From: an uncultured Oscillospiraceae bacterium
Lineage (GTDB): Bacteria; Bacillota; Clostridia; Oscillospirales; Oscillospiraceae
Direction: 5' to 3'
NCBI GenBank assembly: GCA_910587785.1
Contig: CAJUOA010000054.1
Span: 1 to 21,634, forward strand
DNA: 21,634 nucleotides
Shown here piece by piece: positions 1 to 7,192 of the stretch (position 1 is the stretch's first letter; each line of letters opens with the position of its first letter). A program made the position numbers and the translations under genes. The notes under the pieces are model-generated. The model searched no databases, had not been told where the DNA came from, and saw only the letters and a list, made by a program, of their open reading frames with translations.

Positions 1-1050
1 GGGGATGAAGTCCCCCAGGTGGCTGTCCTCCTCCTCGCCGATGGGGGTCTCCAGGCTCACGGGCTCCTGGGCAATTTTGAGAATCTCCCGGACCTTGTCC
101 ACGGGCATATTCATGTCCTCGGCGATCTCCTCCGGCGAGGGGTCGTGGCCCAGCTCCTGGAGGAGCTGGCGGCTGACCCGGATGACCTTGTTGATGGTCT
201 CCACCATGTGCACGGGGATGCGGATGGTCCGGGCCTGGTCGGCGATGGCCCGGGTGATGGCCTGCCGGATCCACCAGGTGGCGTAGGTGGAGAACTTGAA
301 GCCCTTGGTGTAGTCAAACTTCTCCACCGCCTTGATAAGCCCCAGGTTCCCCTCCTGGATGAGGTCCAAAAAGAGCATCCCCCGGCCCACGTACCGCTTG
401 GCGATGGAGACCACCAGGCGCAGGTTTGCCTCGGCGAGCTTCTGCTTGGCCCGGTCGCCCTCCCGGACCAGCTTCTCCAGACTGGCCTTCTGGGCGTCGG
501 TGAGCTCCCCGCCCTCCAGGCTCTCCAGCTGCTCCTTGGCAAAGGCCCCGCTGTTCATCTTCTGGGCGAGGGCGATCTCCTCGTCCGGGTTCAGCAGGGG
601 CACCTTGCCGATCTCCTTGAGGTACATGCGCACCGGGTCGTCCACGGCGAAGCTGTCCACCAGGGCGTTGGGGTCCACCAGCTCCTCCTCCTCGATCTCC
701 ACGATCTCCTCCATGGGGGGATCGATGTCGTCGGGGAGCTCGGGAAGGATGTCCTCCTCACTGCCGATCTCGATGGAGAGGGCCTCCAGGGAGTCGTAGA
801 GCTTCTCCATCTGTTCGCTGTCGAGCTCGATCTCGTCGAGGACCTCCATCATCTCCGACGAGTCCAGCCGCCCCCGCTTCTTGCCCCGGGCGAAGAGGTC
901 CATCACCCGCTCGTTGCTCATCAGCAGCGCCGCCGCGGGCAGGCCCGCCGCCACCTTGTCCGGCAGGCGGATGTATTTCTTCTCCCCCTCCGGCTTCTTT
1001 CCCTCGGCGGCGGGGGCGGCTGTGGTCTGTTCGTCCTTTTTCTTGGTCAT
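1..1050 (-). CDS. rpoD: RNA polymerase primary sigma factor RpoD (sigma-70/SigA), 3' end cut by window edge
   Basis: The reading frame is open for 350 codons from ATG (1050-1048, minus strand) to the window edge, so the C-terminal region 4 lies outside. The housekeeping sigma factor directs core RNA polymerase to -35/-10 promoters. Visible are an acidic region 1.1-like N terminus (about residues 45-125), region 1.2 (DDPVRMYLKEIGKVPLL, from about residue 135), and regions 2.1-2.4 at about 200-272, including RLVVSIAKRYVGRG, DLIQEGNLGL and the promoter-melting segment FSTYATWWIRQAI. Region 3 begins with IRIPVHMVE. GGAGGAAA is about 6 nt before the ATG. The ATG overlaps the dnaG stop as ATGA, so the two genes are translationally coupled, as in many Firmicutes dnaG-rpoD operons. 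The family assignment is secure. Confidence 0.97.
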   Translation of the reverse strand, partial: MTKKKDEQTTAAPAAEGKKPEGEKKYIRLPDKVAAGLPAAALLMSNERVMDLFARGKKRGRLDSSEMMEVLDEIELDSEQMEKLYDSLEALSIEIGSEEDILPELPDDIDPPMEEIVEIEEEELVDPNALVDSFAVDDPVRMYLKEIGKVPLLNPDEEIALAQKMNSGAFAKEQLESLEGGELTDAQKASLEKLVREGDRAKQKLAEANLRLVVSIAKRYVGRGMLFLDLIQEGNLGLIKAVEKFDYTKGFKFSTYATWWIRQAITRAIADQARTIRIPVHMVETINKVIRVSRQLLQELGHDPSPEEIAEDMNMPVDKVREILKIAQEPVSLETPIGEEEDSHLGDFIP

Positions 1051-2831
1051 TTGGCTTTCCTCCATTGCCCTTTTTTCTCTTTTGAACGGTCCATGGCGGC
1101 GAGGAGGGGGTCGTCGCTCTCCTGCCCCTCCCGCTTGGCCGCGGACGCGCGGATCACTTTGATGTAGTCGCCCAGGGCCCGCTCCGCGTTGGCCATGGAC
1201 GCGGGCCGCTGGAGGAGGGCCGTGAGAAAGGCCATCTCCTCCTGGGTGCACTCCCCGGCGAGGGAGGCGAGGGTAAGGTTCCTCCCCTCCCCATACGCGG
1301 CGAGGGCTGCGGCGTACACCCTGCCCAAAAACGCTGAGCAGAACTGCTCCGGCGAGAGCGCCCCGCAGTGCGCCGCGAGGGAGGCGTCCAGCAGCAGGAG
1401 CTGGACCACCAGCTCCTCCGCCGCGCCGGAGCGGGGGTCGCTGTAGCGCAGGGTCCGCTCTTTCGGCTGGTGCATGGCGGTGACGTCCATGGCCTCCTTC
1501 TGGAGGCGGCGGCGGGCCTGTCCCCGCTCCTTTCCCCGCAGGCGCTCCACCTCCGAGAGGACCGCCGCCCGGCTCAGGCCGCATTTTTCGGCGGCGCGGC
1601 CCGCGTAGACCTCCCGCTCCACGGAGCTGGGCAGGGAGGCGATGAGGGCCGCCGCCGCGCCGCCGTAGGCCATGCGGTCGGCGTCCTGGGAGAGGTCGTA
1701 CTTGGCGGCGAGGGCCTCCATGCGGTAGTCCATCTGGCCCGCGCTCCCGTTCAGGATGCCCTCGAAGGCGCTGGCGCCCTGGAATTTGATGAAGTCGTCC
1801 ACGTCCTGCTTGACATACTGCCCGTCCGCCAGGCGGCGGGGGAGCTGGAGGACCCGGACGGTGAACTCGCTGTTTTTGAGGAGCTCGATGGCCTTCTCGG
1901 TAGCGGCCTGACCGGCGCTGTCGTTGTCGTAGCAGAGGACCAGCTCCTTGGTGTAGCGGCTGAGGAGCCGGGTCTGCTCCACGGTGAGGGCCGTGCCCAT
2001 GGAGGCCACGGCGTTGTCGAACCCCGCCTGGTGGAGGGTGATGACGTCGATATTGCCCTCGCAGAGGATGATGTTGGGCCGCTTCGTCTTCTTGGCGAGG
2101 TTGATGCCGTAGAGGTTGCGGCGCTTCTGGTAGACCGCGGTCTCGGCGGTGTTGAGGTACTTCGGTTCCCCCTTGTCCAGCACCCGAGCGCCGAAGGCCA
2201 CCACGTCCCCCCGCACGTCGATGACGGGGAAGATGAGGCGGTTTCGGAACTTGTCGTAGAGCCGCCCCTTCTCGTTTTGCACCACGAGGCCCGCGGCGAG
2301 GAGCTCGGCTTTGCTGTAGCCCCGCTCGGTCATGGCGGTGAGGAGGGCGTCCCAGCTGTCCAGGGAGGCCCCCAGGCCGAAGCGGACGGCGGTCCTGCGG
2401 GCGATCCTCCGGCGGTCCAGGTAGGCCGCCACCGCCGCGCCCTCGGGCCTTACGAGGTTTGCGTGGAACCAGCGGGCGGCGTCCTTGTTGAGCTCCAGGA
2501 CGCGGGCCCGGCGGCGGGCTCCCTCCCGGTCCCCGGTCTCCTCCGGGACCTCCATGCCCGCCCGCTTGGCGAGGAAGCGCACCGCGTCCGGGAAGCCCAG
2601 GTTCTCGATCTCCATGATGAAGTTCACCGCCCCGCCGCCGTGCTTACAGCCGAAGCAGTAGTACATCTGCTTGTCCGGCGCGACGGAGAAGGAGGGCGTG
2701 CGCTCGTTGTGGAAGGGGCACAGGCCGAAGTAGCTGGTCCCCTTCTTCGTCAGCGCCACGTAGGAGGACACCAGGTCCACGATGTCCGTGCGGGCGCTCA
2801 GCTCGTCCAAAAACTGCTGGGGAAACGCCAT
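1047..2831 (-). CDS. dnaG: DNA primase DnaG
   Basis: This is a 594-residue primase that makes RNA primers for replication with the DnaB helicase. The N-terminal CHC2 zinc finger has ligands C38, H41, C59 and C62. The catalytic core precedes the Toprim domain at about 253-335, with CEGNIDVI (E258) and YDNDSAGQ (D302, D304). A KQDVDDFI segment near 341-348 occupies the place of the third acidic motif. The C-terminal third (after about residue 460) is the helicase-binding region. The first Toprim motif is EGNIDV where EGYMDV is more usual, and the second is DND where DxD is expected, so the acidic pattern is kept. The start at 2831 is chosen because GGGAGGTGG lies directly upstream and MAFPQQFLDEL is a typical DnaG start; the frame is open further upstream to 3365 but that part is non-coding in character. 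The stop TGA overlaps the rpoD ATG. Confidence 0.97.
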   Translation of the reverse strand: MAFPQQFLDELSARTDIVDLVSSYVALTKKGTSYFGLCPFHNERTPSFSVAPDKQMYYCFGCKHGGGAVNFIMEIENLGFPDAVRFLAKRAGMEVPEETGDREGARRRARVLELNKDAARWFHANLVRPEGAAVAAYLDRRRIARRTAVRFGLGASLDSWDALLTAMTERGYSKAELLAAGLVVQNEKGRLYDKFRNRLIFPVIDVRGDVVAFGARVLDKGEPKYLNTAETAVYQKRRNLYGINLAKKTKRPNIILCEGNIDVITLHQAGFDNAVASMGTALTVEQTRLLSRYTKELVLCYDNDSAGQAATEKAIELLKNSEFTVRVLQLPRRLADGQYVKQDVDDFIKFQGASAFEGILNGSAGQMDYRMEALAAKYDLSQDADRMAYGGAAAALIASLPSSVEREVYAGRAAEKCGLSRAAVLSEVERLRGKERGQARRRLQKEAMDVTAMHQPKERTLRYSDPRSGAAEELVVQLLLLDASLAAHCGALSPEQFCSAFLGRVYAAALAAYGEGRNLTLASLAGECTQEEMAFLTALLQRPASMANAERALGDYIKVIRASAAKREGQESDDPLLAAMDRSKEKKGQWRKAK

Positions 2832-2861
2832 GGCTCCACCTCCCGATTTTTCTCTATATAC

Positions 2862-2867
2862 AGTATA
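2862..2867 (-). promoter_or_regulatory. possible -10 box for dnaG-rpoD
   Basis: On the minus strand TATACT sits about 30 nt before the dnaG start, in a short AT-rich stretch of an otherwise GC-rich region. No good -35 hexamer lies 16-18 bp upstream, so the call rests on the -10 match alone. Confidence 0.35.
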
Positions 2868-2880
2868 CGACACGGAGGGC

Positions 2881-2909
2881 AAAAATCCTCCTTCCGGAGG
2901 AGATTTTTT
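2881..2909. terminator. terminator-like hairpin, potentially bidirectional
   Basis: CCTCC (2887-2891) and GGAGG (2896-2900) pair around a TTCC loop, and the stem extends with A5/T5 arms past a two-base GA bulge. A T6 run follows on plus and a T5 run on minus. It lies between two divergent genes, so it has no obvious upstream gene to terminate; it may block antisense read-through in both directions. Confidence 0.4.
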
Positions 2910-2997
2910 GAAAATATTTTTTTTGCGCTCCGTTTGACCGGCGCTGCACCCGCCGCCCCCGCGGGCGTCTGCCCGGCAATTTCGTTTGTTCCGGGTG

Positions 2998-3026
2998 TTG
3001 TATTCCTCCCGCAAACATGCTATCCT
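2998..3026 (+). promoter_or_regulatory. promoter of the P1-family peptidase gene
   Basis: TTGTAT (2998-3003) and TATCCT (3021-3026) are 17 bp apart, and TGC before the -10 gives an extended -10 element. The peptidase start codon is about 43 nt downstream, after AAAGGAGG. Confidence 0.6.
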
Positions 3027-3069
3027 GTAAAAAACCGCCCAGAGCGGTGGAACAAAGGAGGAACACACC

Positions 3070-4107
3070 ATGGGTCTTTCCACATCATCGGGTCTTCGGG
3101 TCGGCAGAGGCTCCCCGGGGCCCCGGAACCTCATCTCCGACGTCCCCGGCGTCACCGTGGGCCACGTCACCATCCGGGACGGCGCCGGCGTGAACACCGG
3201 CGTCACCGCCGTGCTGCCCCACCAGGGGGACCTCTTCCGGGACAAGGTCCTCGCCGCCTCGGCGGTCATCAACGGCTTCGGCAAGACCGCCGGGCTCATC
3301 CAGGTGGAGGAGCTGGGCACCATCGAGACCCCCATCGTCCTCACCAACACCCTCAGCGTGGGCACCGCCTACACCGCCCTGGTGAAATACGCCATGGCCC
3401 GCAATCCCGACATCGGGCGCACCGCCGGCACCGTCAACCCCCTGGTCTGCGAGTGCAACGACGGCTCCCTCAACGACATCCGGGGCCTCCACGTCACGGA
3501 GGAGCATGTGCTGGAGGCCATTGCGAGCGCCAAGGCGGACTTTGCGGAGGGCTCCGTGGGCGGCGGCACGGGCATGAGCTGTCTGGGCTTCAAGGGCGGC
3601 ATCGGCTCGGCAAGCCGGGTGGCGGTGCTGGACGGGCGCGCTTACACCGTCGGCGCTCTGGTCATGAGCAACTTCGGCGGCCCCGGGCGGCTCATGATCG
3701 ACGGGCGGCAGGTGGGCCGGGAGCTCCAGGCGAAGCTCGCCCAGGAGCAGGACAAGGGGTCCATCATCATGCTCCTCGCCACCGACGTGCCCCTCAGCGA
3801 GCGGCAGCTCAAGCGCCTGTGCCGCCGGGCCGGGGCGGGACTCGCCCGCACCGGGTCCTACTACGGAAACGGGAGCGGGGACATCGCCATCGCCTTCACC
3901 ACCGCCAACCGGGTCCCCCAGGGCGGGGAGCGGGTGTTCCTGGACCTGCGGATGCTCTCCGACGAGCGCATCGACCCCGTGCTGGACCTCAGCGCCGAGG
4001 CCGTGGAGGAGGCCATCGTCAGCTCCCTCTACCACGCGGAGACCATCACCGGAAGGGATGGCCGGGTCCGGAGGGGGCTCAGGGAGTTTTTGGACAGGCT
4101 GGACTGA
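3070..4107 (+). CDS. P1 (S58/DmpA) family aminopeptidase
   Basis: The 345-residue protein matches the DmpA/BapA peptidase family: N-terminal-nucleophile enzymes that cleave themselves in two and then release N-terminal residues, often D-amino acids or beta-amino acids, from peptides. Family marks are an early ISDVPGVTVGHVTI segment, NDGSLNDIRG (130-139), EGSVGGGTGMSCLGFKGG (160-177), YTVGALVMSNFG (192-203) and the self-cleavage site in DKGSIIMLLATD, where Gly230-Ser231 corresponds to Gly249-Ser250 of DmpA. LKRLCRRAGAGLARTG and NGSGDIAIAF follow, as expected. No signal peptide is seen, so it is probably cytoplasmic. ATG 3070 follows AAAGGAGG. It is monocistronic, with its own promoter and a downstream hairpin. 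Substrate cannot be told from sequence. Confidence 0.92.
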   Translation: MGLSTSSGLRVGRGSPGPRNLISDVPGVTVGHVTIRDGAGVNTGVTAVLPHQGDLFRDKVLAASAVINGFGKTAGLIQVEELGTIETPIVLTNTLSVGTAYTALVKYAMARNPDIGRTAGTVNPLVCECNDGSLNDIRGLHVTEEHVLEAIASAKADFAEGSVGGGTGMSCLGFKGGIGSASRVAVLDGRAYTVGALVMSNFGGPGRLMIDGRQVGRELQAKLAQEQDKGSIIMLLATDVPLSERQLKRLCRRAGAGLARTGSYYGNGSGDIAIAFTTANRVPQGGERVFLDLRMLSDERIDPVLDLSAEAVEEAIVSSLYHAETITGRDGRVRRGLREFLDRLD

Positions 4108-4114
4108 TGGGGTG

Positions 4115-4145
4115 GTGCAGGGGCGCGCGTCGTGCGCCCCTGCAC
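4115..4145. terminator. strong GC-rich hairpin between convergent genes
   Basis: A perfect 12-bp inverted repeat, GTGCAGGGGCGC and GCGCCCCTGCAC, encloses a 7-nt loop just after the peptidase stop and just before the end of the convergent Rrf2 gene. There is no T run, so it could act as a 3'-end stabiliser or a Rho-assisted stop for both genes. Confidence 0.55.
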
Positions 4146-4160
4146 AGTTCCCGTTCCCGC

Positions 4161-4598
4161 TCAGCGCCCCCGCTCCCCCGCGAGGCGCTCACAGCAGGAG
4201 CAGGCGATGTCCCGCAGGGAGATGCGCCCCATCTCCTCCTCGCTGCGCGCCTGGATGCGGTCGAAGTAGGTCTGCAGGGTGCGCTGGATGCACATGCCCA
4301 CGCCGCACTCCGGGTTGGTGTGGGTGTCCAGGTGGAGCAGGGGCTTGCGGCCCTCCACGGCCCGGTAGACGTCCAGCAGCGTGATCTCCCCGATGTCCCG
4401 GGCGAGGGACGGCCGCGCCCGGCCCTGGGTGCTGCGCAGCAGGCCCGCCTCCCGGAGCCTGCTCATCATCTGCCGCACGCAGGCGGGGTTGGTGTGGATG
4501 CTTGCGGCGATGGCGGCGCTGGAGAGGTCCGCGTCCGGCTCGAGGTGGATGAAGAGGAGCAGGTGCACCGCGTCGCTGAGCCTCGTTGAGTACTTCAT
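4161..4598 (-). CDS. Rrf2 family transcriptional regulator
   Basis: The 145-residue protein has the Rrf2 layout: an N-terminal winged helix (MKYSTRLSDAVHLLLFIHLE, then the recognition region HTNPACVRQMMSRLREAGLL at about 35-54), a wing containing GRARPSLARDIGEITLLDVYRAVEG, and a Cys-bearing C-terminal half (TNPECGVGMCIQRTLQ). Cysteines are C40, C98, C103, C133, C135 and C136. C98/C103 lie in the region that carries the Fe-S ligands in IscR and NsrR, but the exact three-Cys spacing of IscR is not kept, so cluster binding is only possible. The ATG follows AGGAGG. The gene is alone, facing the peptidase gene, and its own promoter region has an AT-rich site that it may regulate. The target is unknown. 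Confidence 0.9.
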   Translation of the reverse strand: MKYSTRLSDAVHLLLFIHLEPDADLSSAAIAASIHTNPACVRQMMSRLREAGLLRSTQGRARPSLARDIGEITLLDVYRAVEGRKPLLHLDTHTNPECGVGMCIQRTLQTYFDRIQARSEEEMGRISLRDIACSCCERLAGERGR

Positions 4599-4635
4599 GT
4601 CTGCCTCCTGGTATCTGTTGGTTGGAGTTGTCTAT

Positions 4636-4664
4636 AAATTAACATAAAGGTCGGACGTTGTCAA
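4636..4664 (-). promoter_or_regulatory. promoter of the Rrf2 gene
   Basis: On minus, a perfect TTGACA (4664-4659) is followed after 17 bp by TAATTT (4641-4636), about 38 nt before the start codon. The -10 is weak but the stretch is markedly AT-rich and could also hold an autoregulatory site. Confidence 0.55.
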
Positions 4665-4795
4665 GAGGGACCCCGGCGGGCGGCGGCCCATTTTCCCTGT
4701 TGCCCTCCCCCGTACACAGAAAATCTCCCTCCGCGTTGCACCGGGGCGTCCAACAAAACCCGTTTCCGGCCCATGGGTGAAAGGATGTGACGCGC

Positions 4796-5329
4796 ATGGC
4801 AATGGCCTATGTCAAGATGTTCGTAGATTGGGCGGACATCATCTCCCCCCTGGACGACGCCGAGCGGGGACGCCTCTTTACCGCCATTCTGGAGTACGCA
4901 AGGACCGGATTTGCCCCGGAATTGGCCGGAAACGAGCGCTTTTTGTTCCCCTCCTTCAAGGCCCAGATGGACCGGGACGCGGCCTCCTATGAGGAGGTCT
5001 CCAGGACCCGGAGCGAACAGGGACGCAAGGGCGGCTATGCCAAAGCTGCCAAACGGCAGAATTTGGCAGCCCAGCCTGGCAAAACTGCCCAAGAGAAAGA
5101 GGAAGAGAAGGAGGAAGAGAAAGAGAAGGAAAAAGAAAAAGAGAGGCTCTCTCAAAGCGGCCCCCCAAGGGCCGCTTCGAGAGAGCCAAAGGACGAAGAA
5201 CGCGCCGCGCGGCCCCCCGCCCCGGAGGACGACGAGATCGTCACCGACCCCGCGCGCATCCGGGGCTTCATCGAGGAGCTCCGCAGGGAGCTGGGCGCGC
5301 CGGGCAGAGGCCCCGCTTACCCGTGGTAG
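4796..5329 (+). CDS. phage-type protein, resembles DUF6291 / replisome-organiser N-terminal proteins
   Basis: The 177-residue product starts MAMAYVKMFVDWADIISPLDDAERGRLF (with GTG 4787 or ATG 4802 as alternatives; AAAGGA at 4780-4785 best fits ATG 4796). The first 70 residues look like small prophage proteins of the DUF6291 type: an aromatic/acidic start, a LFTAILEYARTG helix, FPSFKAQMDRD, then SRTRSEQGRKGG. After that comes a very charged linker of Glu/Lys repeats (about 98-114) and an acidic C terminus. No catalytic motif is seen. In phages such genes lie near replication genes; here no other phage gene is present, so it may be a stranded remnant or a domesticated gene. Its 3' end overlaps convergent galE by 13 bp. 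The middle of the gene carries a purine tract and a large inverted repeat, listed separately. No clear promoter was found. The assignment is from memory of the family pattern. Confidence 0.6.
   Translation: MAMAYVKMFVDWADIISPLDDAERGRLFTAILEYARTGFAPELAGNERFLFPSFKAQMDRDAASYEEVSRTRSEQGRKGGYAKAAKRQNLAAQPGKTAQEKEEEKEEEKEKEKEKERLSQSGPPRAASREPKDEERAARPPAPEDDEIVTDPARIRGFIEELRRELGAPGRGPAYPW
5091..5146 (+). repeat. 56-nt homopurine tract inside the phage-type gene
   Basis: Every base from 5091 to 5146 on plus is A or G, made of GAA/GAG/AAA codons encoding the Glu/Lys-rich linker. Such tracts are prone to slippage and can form triplex structures; here the reading frame is intact. Confidence 0.85.
5145..5187. 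repeat. 19-bp inverted repeat inside the phage-type gene
   Basis: Arms 5145-5163 and 5169-5187 are complementary at 18 of 19 positions with a 5-nt loop (CCCAA). It directly follows the purine tract and is fully inside the coding frame (codons for RLSQSGPPRAASREP). Confidence 0.85.
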
Positions 5330-6336
5330 CCGTTGGGGTTCATGGACTGCCACTTCCAGGAGGTGGCGCACATGTCCTCAATGCCGTACTTCGCCTCCCA
5401 GCCCAGCTCGGAGCGGGCCTTGCCCGGGTCCGCGTAGCAGGAGGCGATGTCCCCGGCCCGGCGGTCGCAGATGACATAGGGGATGGTCTTGCCGCAGGCC
5501 TTCTCGTAGGCGCGCAGGACCTCCAGGACGCTGTAGCCCTTGCCGGTGCCCAGGTTGCAGACAAAGAGGCCGCAGCCCGTCTCCAGCTTCCTGAGGGCCG
5601 CGAGGTGCCCCTTGGCCAGGTCTACGACGTGGATATAGTCCCGCACGCCGGTGCCGTCGGGGGTGGGGTAGTCGTTGCCGTAGACGTGGAGCTCCTTGAG
5701 CTTGCCCACCGCCACCTGGGCGATATAGGGGACCAGGTTGTTGGGGATGCCGTTGGGGTCCTCGCCGATGAGGCCGCTCTCGTGGGCCCCGATGGGGTTG
5801 AAGTAGCGCAGGAGGGCCACGTTCATGGCGGGGTCCGCCTTGCAGCAGTCCATGAGGATGCGCTCGATGAAGAGCTTGGTGGTGCCGTAGGGGTTGGTGG
5901 TGCCGCCGGTGGGGAAGTCCTCCCGGATGGGGACGGTGGCCGGGTCGCCGTACACCGTGGCGGAGGAGGAGAAGACAAAGTTCTTCACGCCGTGCCGCCG
6001 CATGGCCTCCAGGAGGGTGAGGGTGCTGCCAAGGTTGTTGCTGTAGTACTCCAGGGGCTTCGTCACGCTCTCCCCCACGCTCTTGAGCCCGGCGAAGTGG
6101 ATGACCGCGTCGATGCCCGGATAATTGGTGAACAGGGCCTCCACCTCGTGGGGATTGCAGAGCTCGGCCTTGACGAAGGGGACCGGCTTGCCGGTGATCT
6201 GCTCCACCCGGCGCAGGGATTCCTCGCTGGAGTTGTCCAGGTTGTCCGCCACAACGATCTCATAGCCCGCCTGGAGGAGCTCCACACAGGTGTGGCTGCC
6301 GATGTAACCGGCGCCGCCGCTGACCAAAATTGACAT
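5317..6336 (-). CDS. galE: UDP-glucose 4-epimerase GalE
   Basis: The 339-residue protein interconverts UDP-glucose and UDP-galactose with bound NAD, serving galactose use (Leloir pathway) and cell-surface sugar supply. It is an extended short-chain dehydrogenase: the NAD fold has GGAGYIG (7-13), then ADNLDNS (30-36), HFAGLKSVGES (80-90), the catalytic FSSSATVYG (122-130) and the YxxxK pair Y150/K154 in NPYGTTK. The C-terminal half has RYFNPIGAHESGLIGEDP and RDYIHVVDLAKGH, as in bacterial GalE. The ATG at 6336 is chosen because AAAGGAG lies about 9 nt upstream; an in-frame ATG at 6357 has no such site. It is monocistronic, and its 3' end overlaps the convergent phage-type gene by 13 bp. Confidence 0.96.
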   Translation of the reverse strand: MSILVSGGAGYIGSHTCVELLQAGYEIVVADNLDNSSEESLRRVEQITGKPVPFVKAELCNPHEVEALFTNYPGIDAVIHFAGLKSVGESVTKPLEYYSNNLGSTLTLLEAMRRHGVKNFVFSSSATVYGDPATVPIREDFPTGGTTNPYGTTKLFIERILMDCCKADPAMNVALLRYFNPIGAHESGLIGEDPNGIPNNLVPYIAQVAVGKLKELHVYGNDYPTPDGTGVRDYIHVVDLAKGHLAALRKLETGCGLFVCNLGTGKGYSVLEVLRAYEKACGKTIPYVICDRRAGDIASCYADPGKARSELGWEAKYGIEDMCATSWKWQSMNPNGYHG

Positions 6337-6402
6337 AGTATCGTTCTCCTTTTCCATGTTTCATTTTTCGCGGGACCCGTTGTGTTTTCTCCGCTTGACC
6401 TT

Positions 6403-6431
6403 AGTATACCCGCCCCGCCCCGCCTTGACCA
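6403..6431 (-). promoter_or_regulatory. promoter of galE
   Basis: On minus, TGGTCA (6431-6426) and TATACT (6408-6403) are spaced by 17 bp, about 66 nt before the galE start. The -10 is a strong match and the -35 is moderate. Confidence 0.55.
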
Positions 6432-6500
6432 TGGAATTTCTCGTGCAATATTTGTACATTTTCGCCACGGGGAGGCCCATCTCACCCGCGCGGCATCGCG

Positions 6501-6521
6501 GGGGCGGGGAATCCCCGCCCC
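6501..6521. repeat. perfect 9-bp GC hairpin in the galE upstream region
   Basis: GGGGCGGGG (6501-6509) and CCCCGCCCC (6513-6521) enclose AAT. It lies between the galE promoter and the terminator of the selenium-supply operon; no T run follows on either strand. It may add to termination of read-through from the selenium operon. Confidence 0.5.
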
Positions 6522-6550
6522 TGCGAAACGGTGCGTCCCCGGGCGGACGT

Positions 6551-6583
6551 GAAAAGACCGGGACAGCCTCCGCCGTCCCGGTC
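6551..6583 (-). terminator. Rho-independent terminator of the yedE operon
   Basis: On minus, a 9-bp stem (GACCGGGAC, 6583-6575, with GTCCCGGTC, 6564-6556) with a 10-nt loop is followed by TTTT (6555-6552). It begins 12 nt after the stop of the DUF3343 gene, in the right direction to end the operon. Confidence 0.8.
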
Positions 6584-6595
6584 CGCCTGGAGATT

Positions 6596-6841
6596 TTATT
6601 CCTCGCCCTTGTGGACCGCCCGGAACAGCTCCCCCTCCCGGAGGTACACCGCTTCCAGGTCCCGGTCCATGCTGGCCAGCTGGGGGCCCTCCGCCTCGTA
6701 GAACACGCAGGTGCCGCAGGAGGAGCTCAGCCGCCGGGGCACCGGCGCGAGACGGGCTCCCCCCGCCCCTCCCTTCTTCAGCGCGTTGCAGCTGCGAAGG
6801 GCCGCAAGGTGGGTGTGGAACGTGGCCACGTACTGCTCCAT
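6596..6841 (-). CDS. DUF3343 family putative Se/S carrier-like protein
   Basis: The 81-residue protein matches the DUF3343 family, small proteins repeatedly found beside yedE, tusA-like and selenium genes and thought to handle reduced sulfur or selenium. It has the usual beginning (YVATFHTHLAALR) and the family's Cys site in PRRLSSSCGTC: C42 is in the conserved place and C45 makes an extra CGTC pair. C18 is a third cysteine. The ATG at 6841 shares its A with the TGA of the upstream gene (TGATG), so the two are coupled; a GTG one codon earlier is also possible. It is the last gene of the yedE operon, followed by a terminator. The carrier role is inferred from family context, not shown. Confidence 0.8.
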   Translation of the reverse strand: MEQYVATFHTHLAALRSCNALKKGGAGGARLAPVPRRLSSSCGTCVFYEAEGPQLASMDRDLEAVYLREGELFRAVHKGEE

Positions 6842-7044
6842 CACTTCGTCAGGGTCAGCTTGAAGTCGCCCTCAAAGTCCGCTACCGCCACCTTGTACCC
6901 CGCGCTCTGGGCGAAGCGGGTCACGTTCTCCACCGAGCACTGGTTGTCCACCGCTACCTCCAGCTTCTTGGGGGAACCCTCTTTGACTGCCTTCTGCACC
7001 ATGATCACCGGCGTCGGGCAGGAATATCCGCGTGCGTCTACCAT
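6841..7044 (-). CDS. TusA/SirA-like sulfur (selenium) carrier protein
   Basis: The 67-residue protein has the single TusA domain with the signature cysteine in RGYSCPTPVIMVQKA (C9 of CPxP) and a second cysteine at C36 (VDNQCSVENV). TusA-type proteins carry persulfide sulfur from a cysteine desulfurase. Members next to yedE, often called YedF, are linked to selenium metabolism. YedF in many clostridia is about 200 residues with an added DsrE-like C-terminal part; here only the short TusA part is present and the partner is the separate DUF3343 gene. AAAAGGAG precedes the ATG. It is co-directional with yedE, separated by an array of hairpins. A general sulfur-relay role cannot be excluded. Confidence 0.88.
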   Translation of the reverse strand: MVDARGYSCPTPVIMVQKAVKEGSPKKLEVAVDNQCSVENVTRFAQSAGYKVAVADFEGDFKLTLTK

Positions 7045-7062
7045 TGTTCTCTTCTCCTTTTG

Positions 7063-7192
7063 GATTTTTTAGGGCGAATGAATGTTGGGCTTCGCCCAAA
7101 CCCACCAGGGCTTTGCCCTGGACCCACCAGAGGCTTTGCCTCTGGACTCCACCAGGGGCTGAGCCCCTGGACCCGCAAGCTGCGCTCCGCGC
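7063..7192 (-). repeat. hairpin-array repeat, copy A (between yedE and the TusA-like gene)
   Basis: Read on minus, starting at the base after the yedE stop codon, there are five short inverted repeats with 3-nt loops: 7192-7182 (GCGC arms), 7170-7152 (CCAGGGGC arms), 7145-7127 (CCAGAGGC), 7121-7105 (CCAGGGC) and 7099-7085 (TTGGGC), joined by GGTGGGTC-like spacers. The end is CCCAACATTCATTCG and a run of A. The whole unit recurs at 9769-9870 in the same orientation relative to the gene it follows, with one module fewer. It has no T run, so it is not a normal terminator. Confidence 0.9.

Noticed and set aside
2832..3365. Longer dnaG start extending the protein by 178 residues
   Set aside because: The extension runs through the promoter region and antisense to the peptidase gene, while the start at 2831 has a strong ribosome site and the family N terminus.
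1368..4589. 1073-codon open frame on plus
   Set aside because: It lies opposite dnaG and the Rrf2 gene and crosses the peptidase gene in another frame. Its product is low-complexity Gly/Ala/Arg/Leu sequence, typical of shadow frames in GC-rich DNA.
7085..7192. CRISPR array
   Set aside because: The repeated units are 15-19-bp self-complementary hairpins of unequal length separated by short near-identical spacers; there are no unique spacers of about 30 bp and no cas genes.
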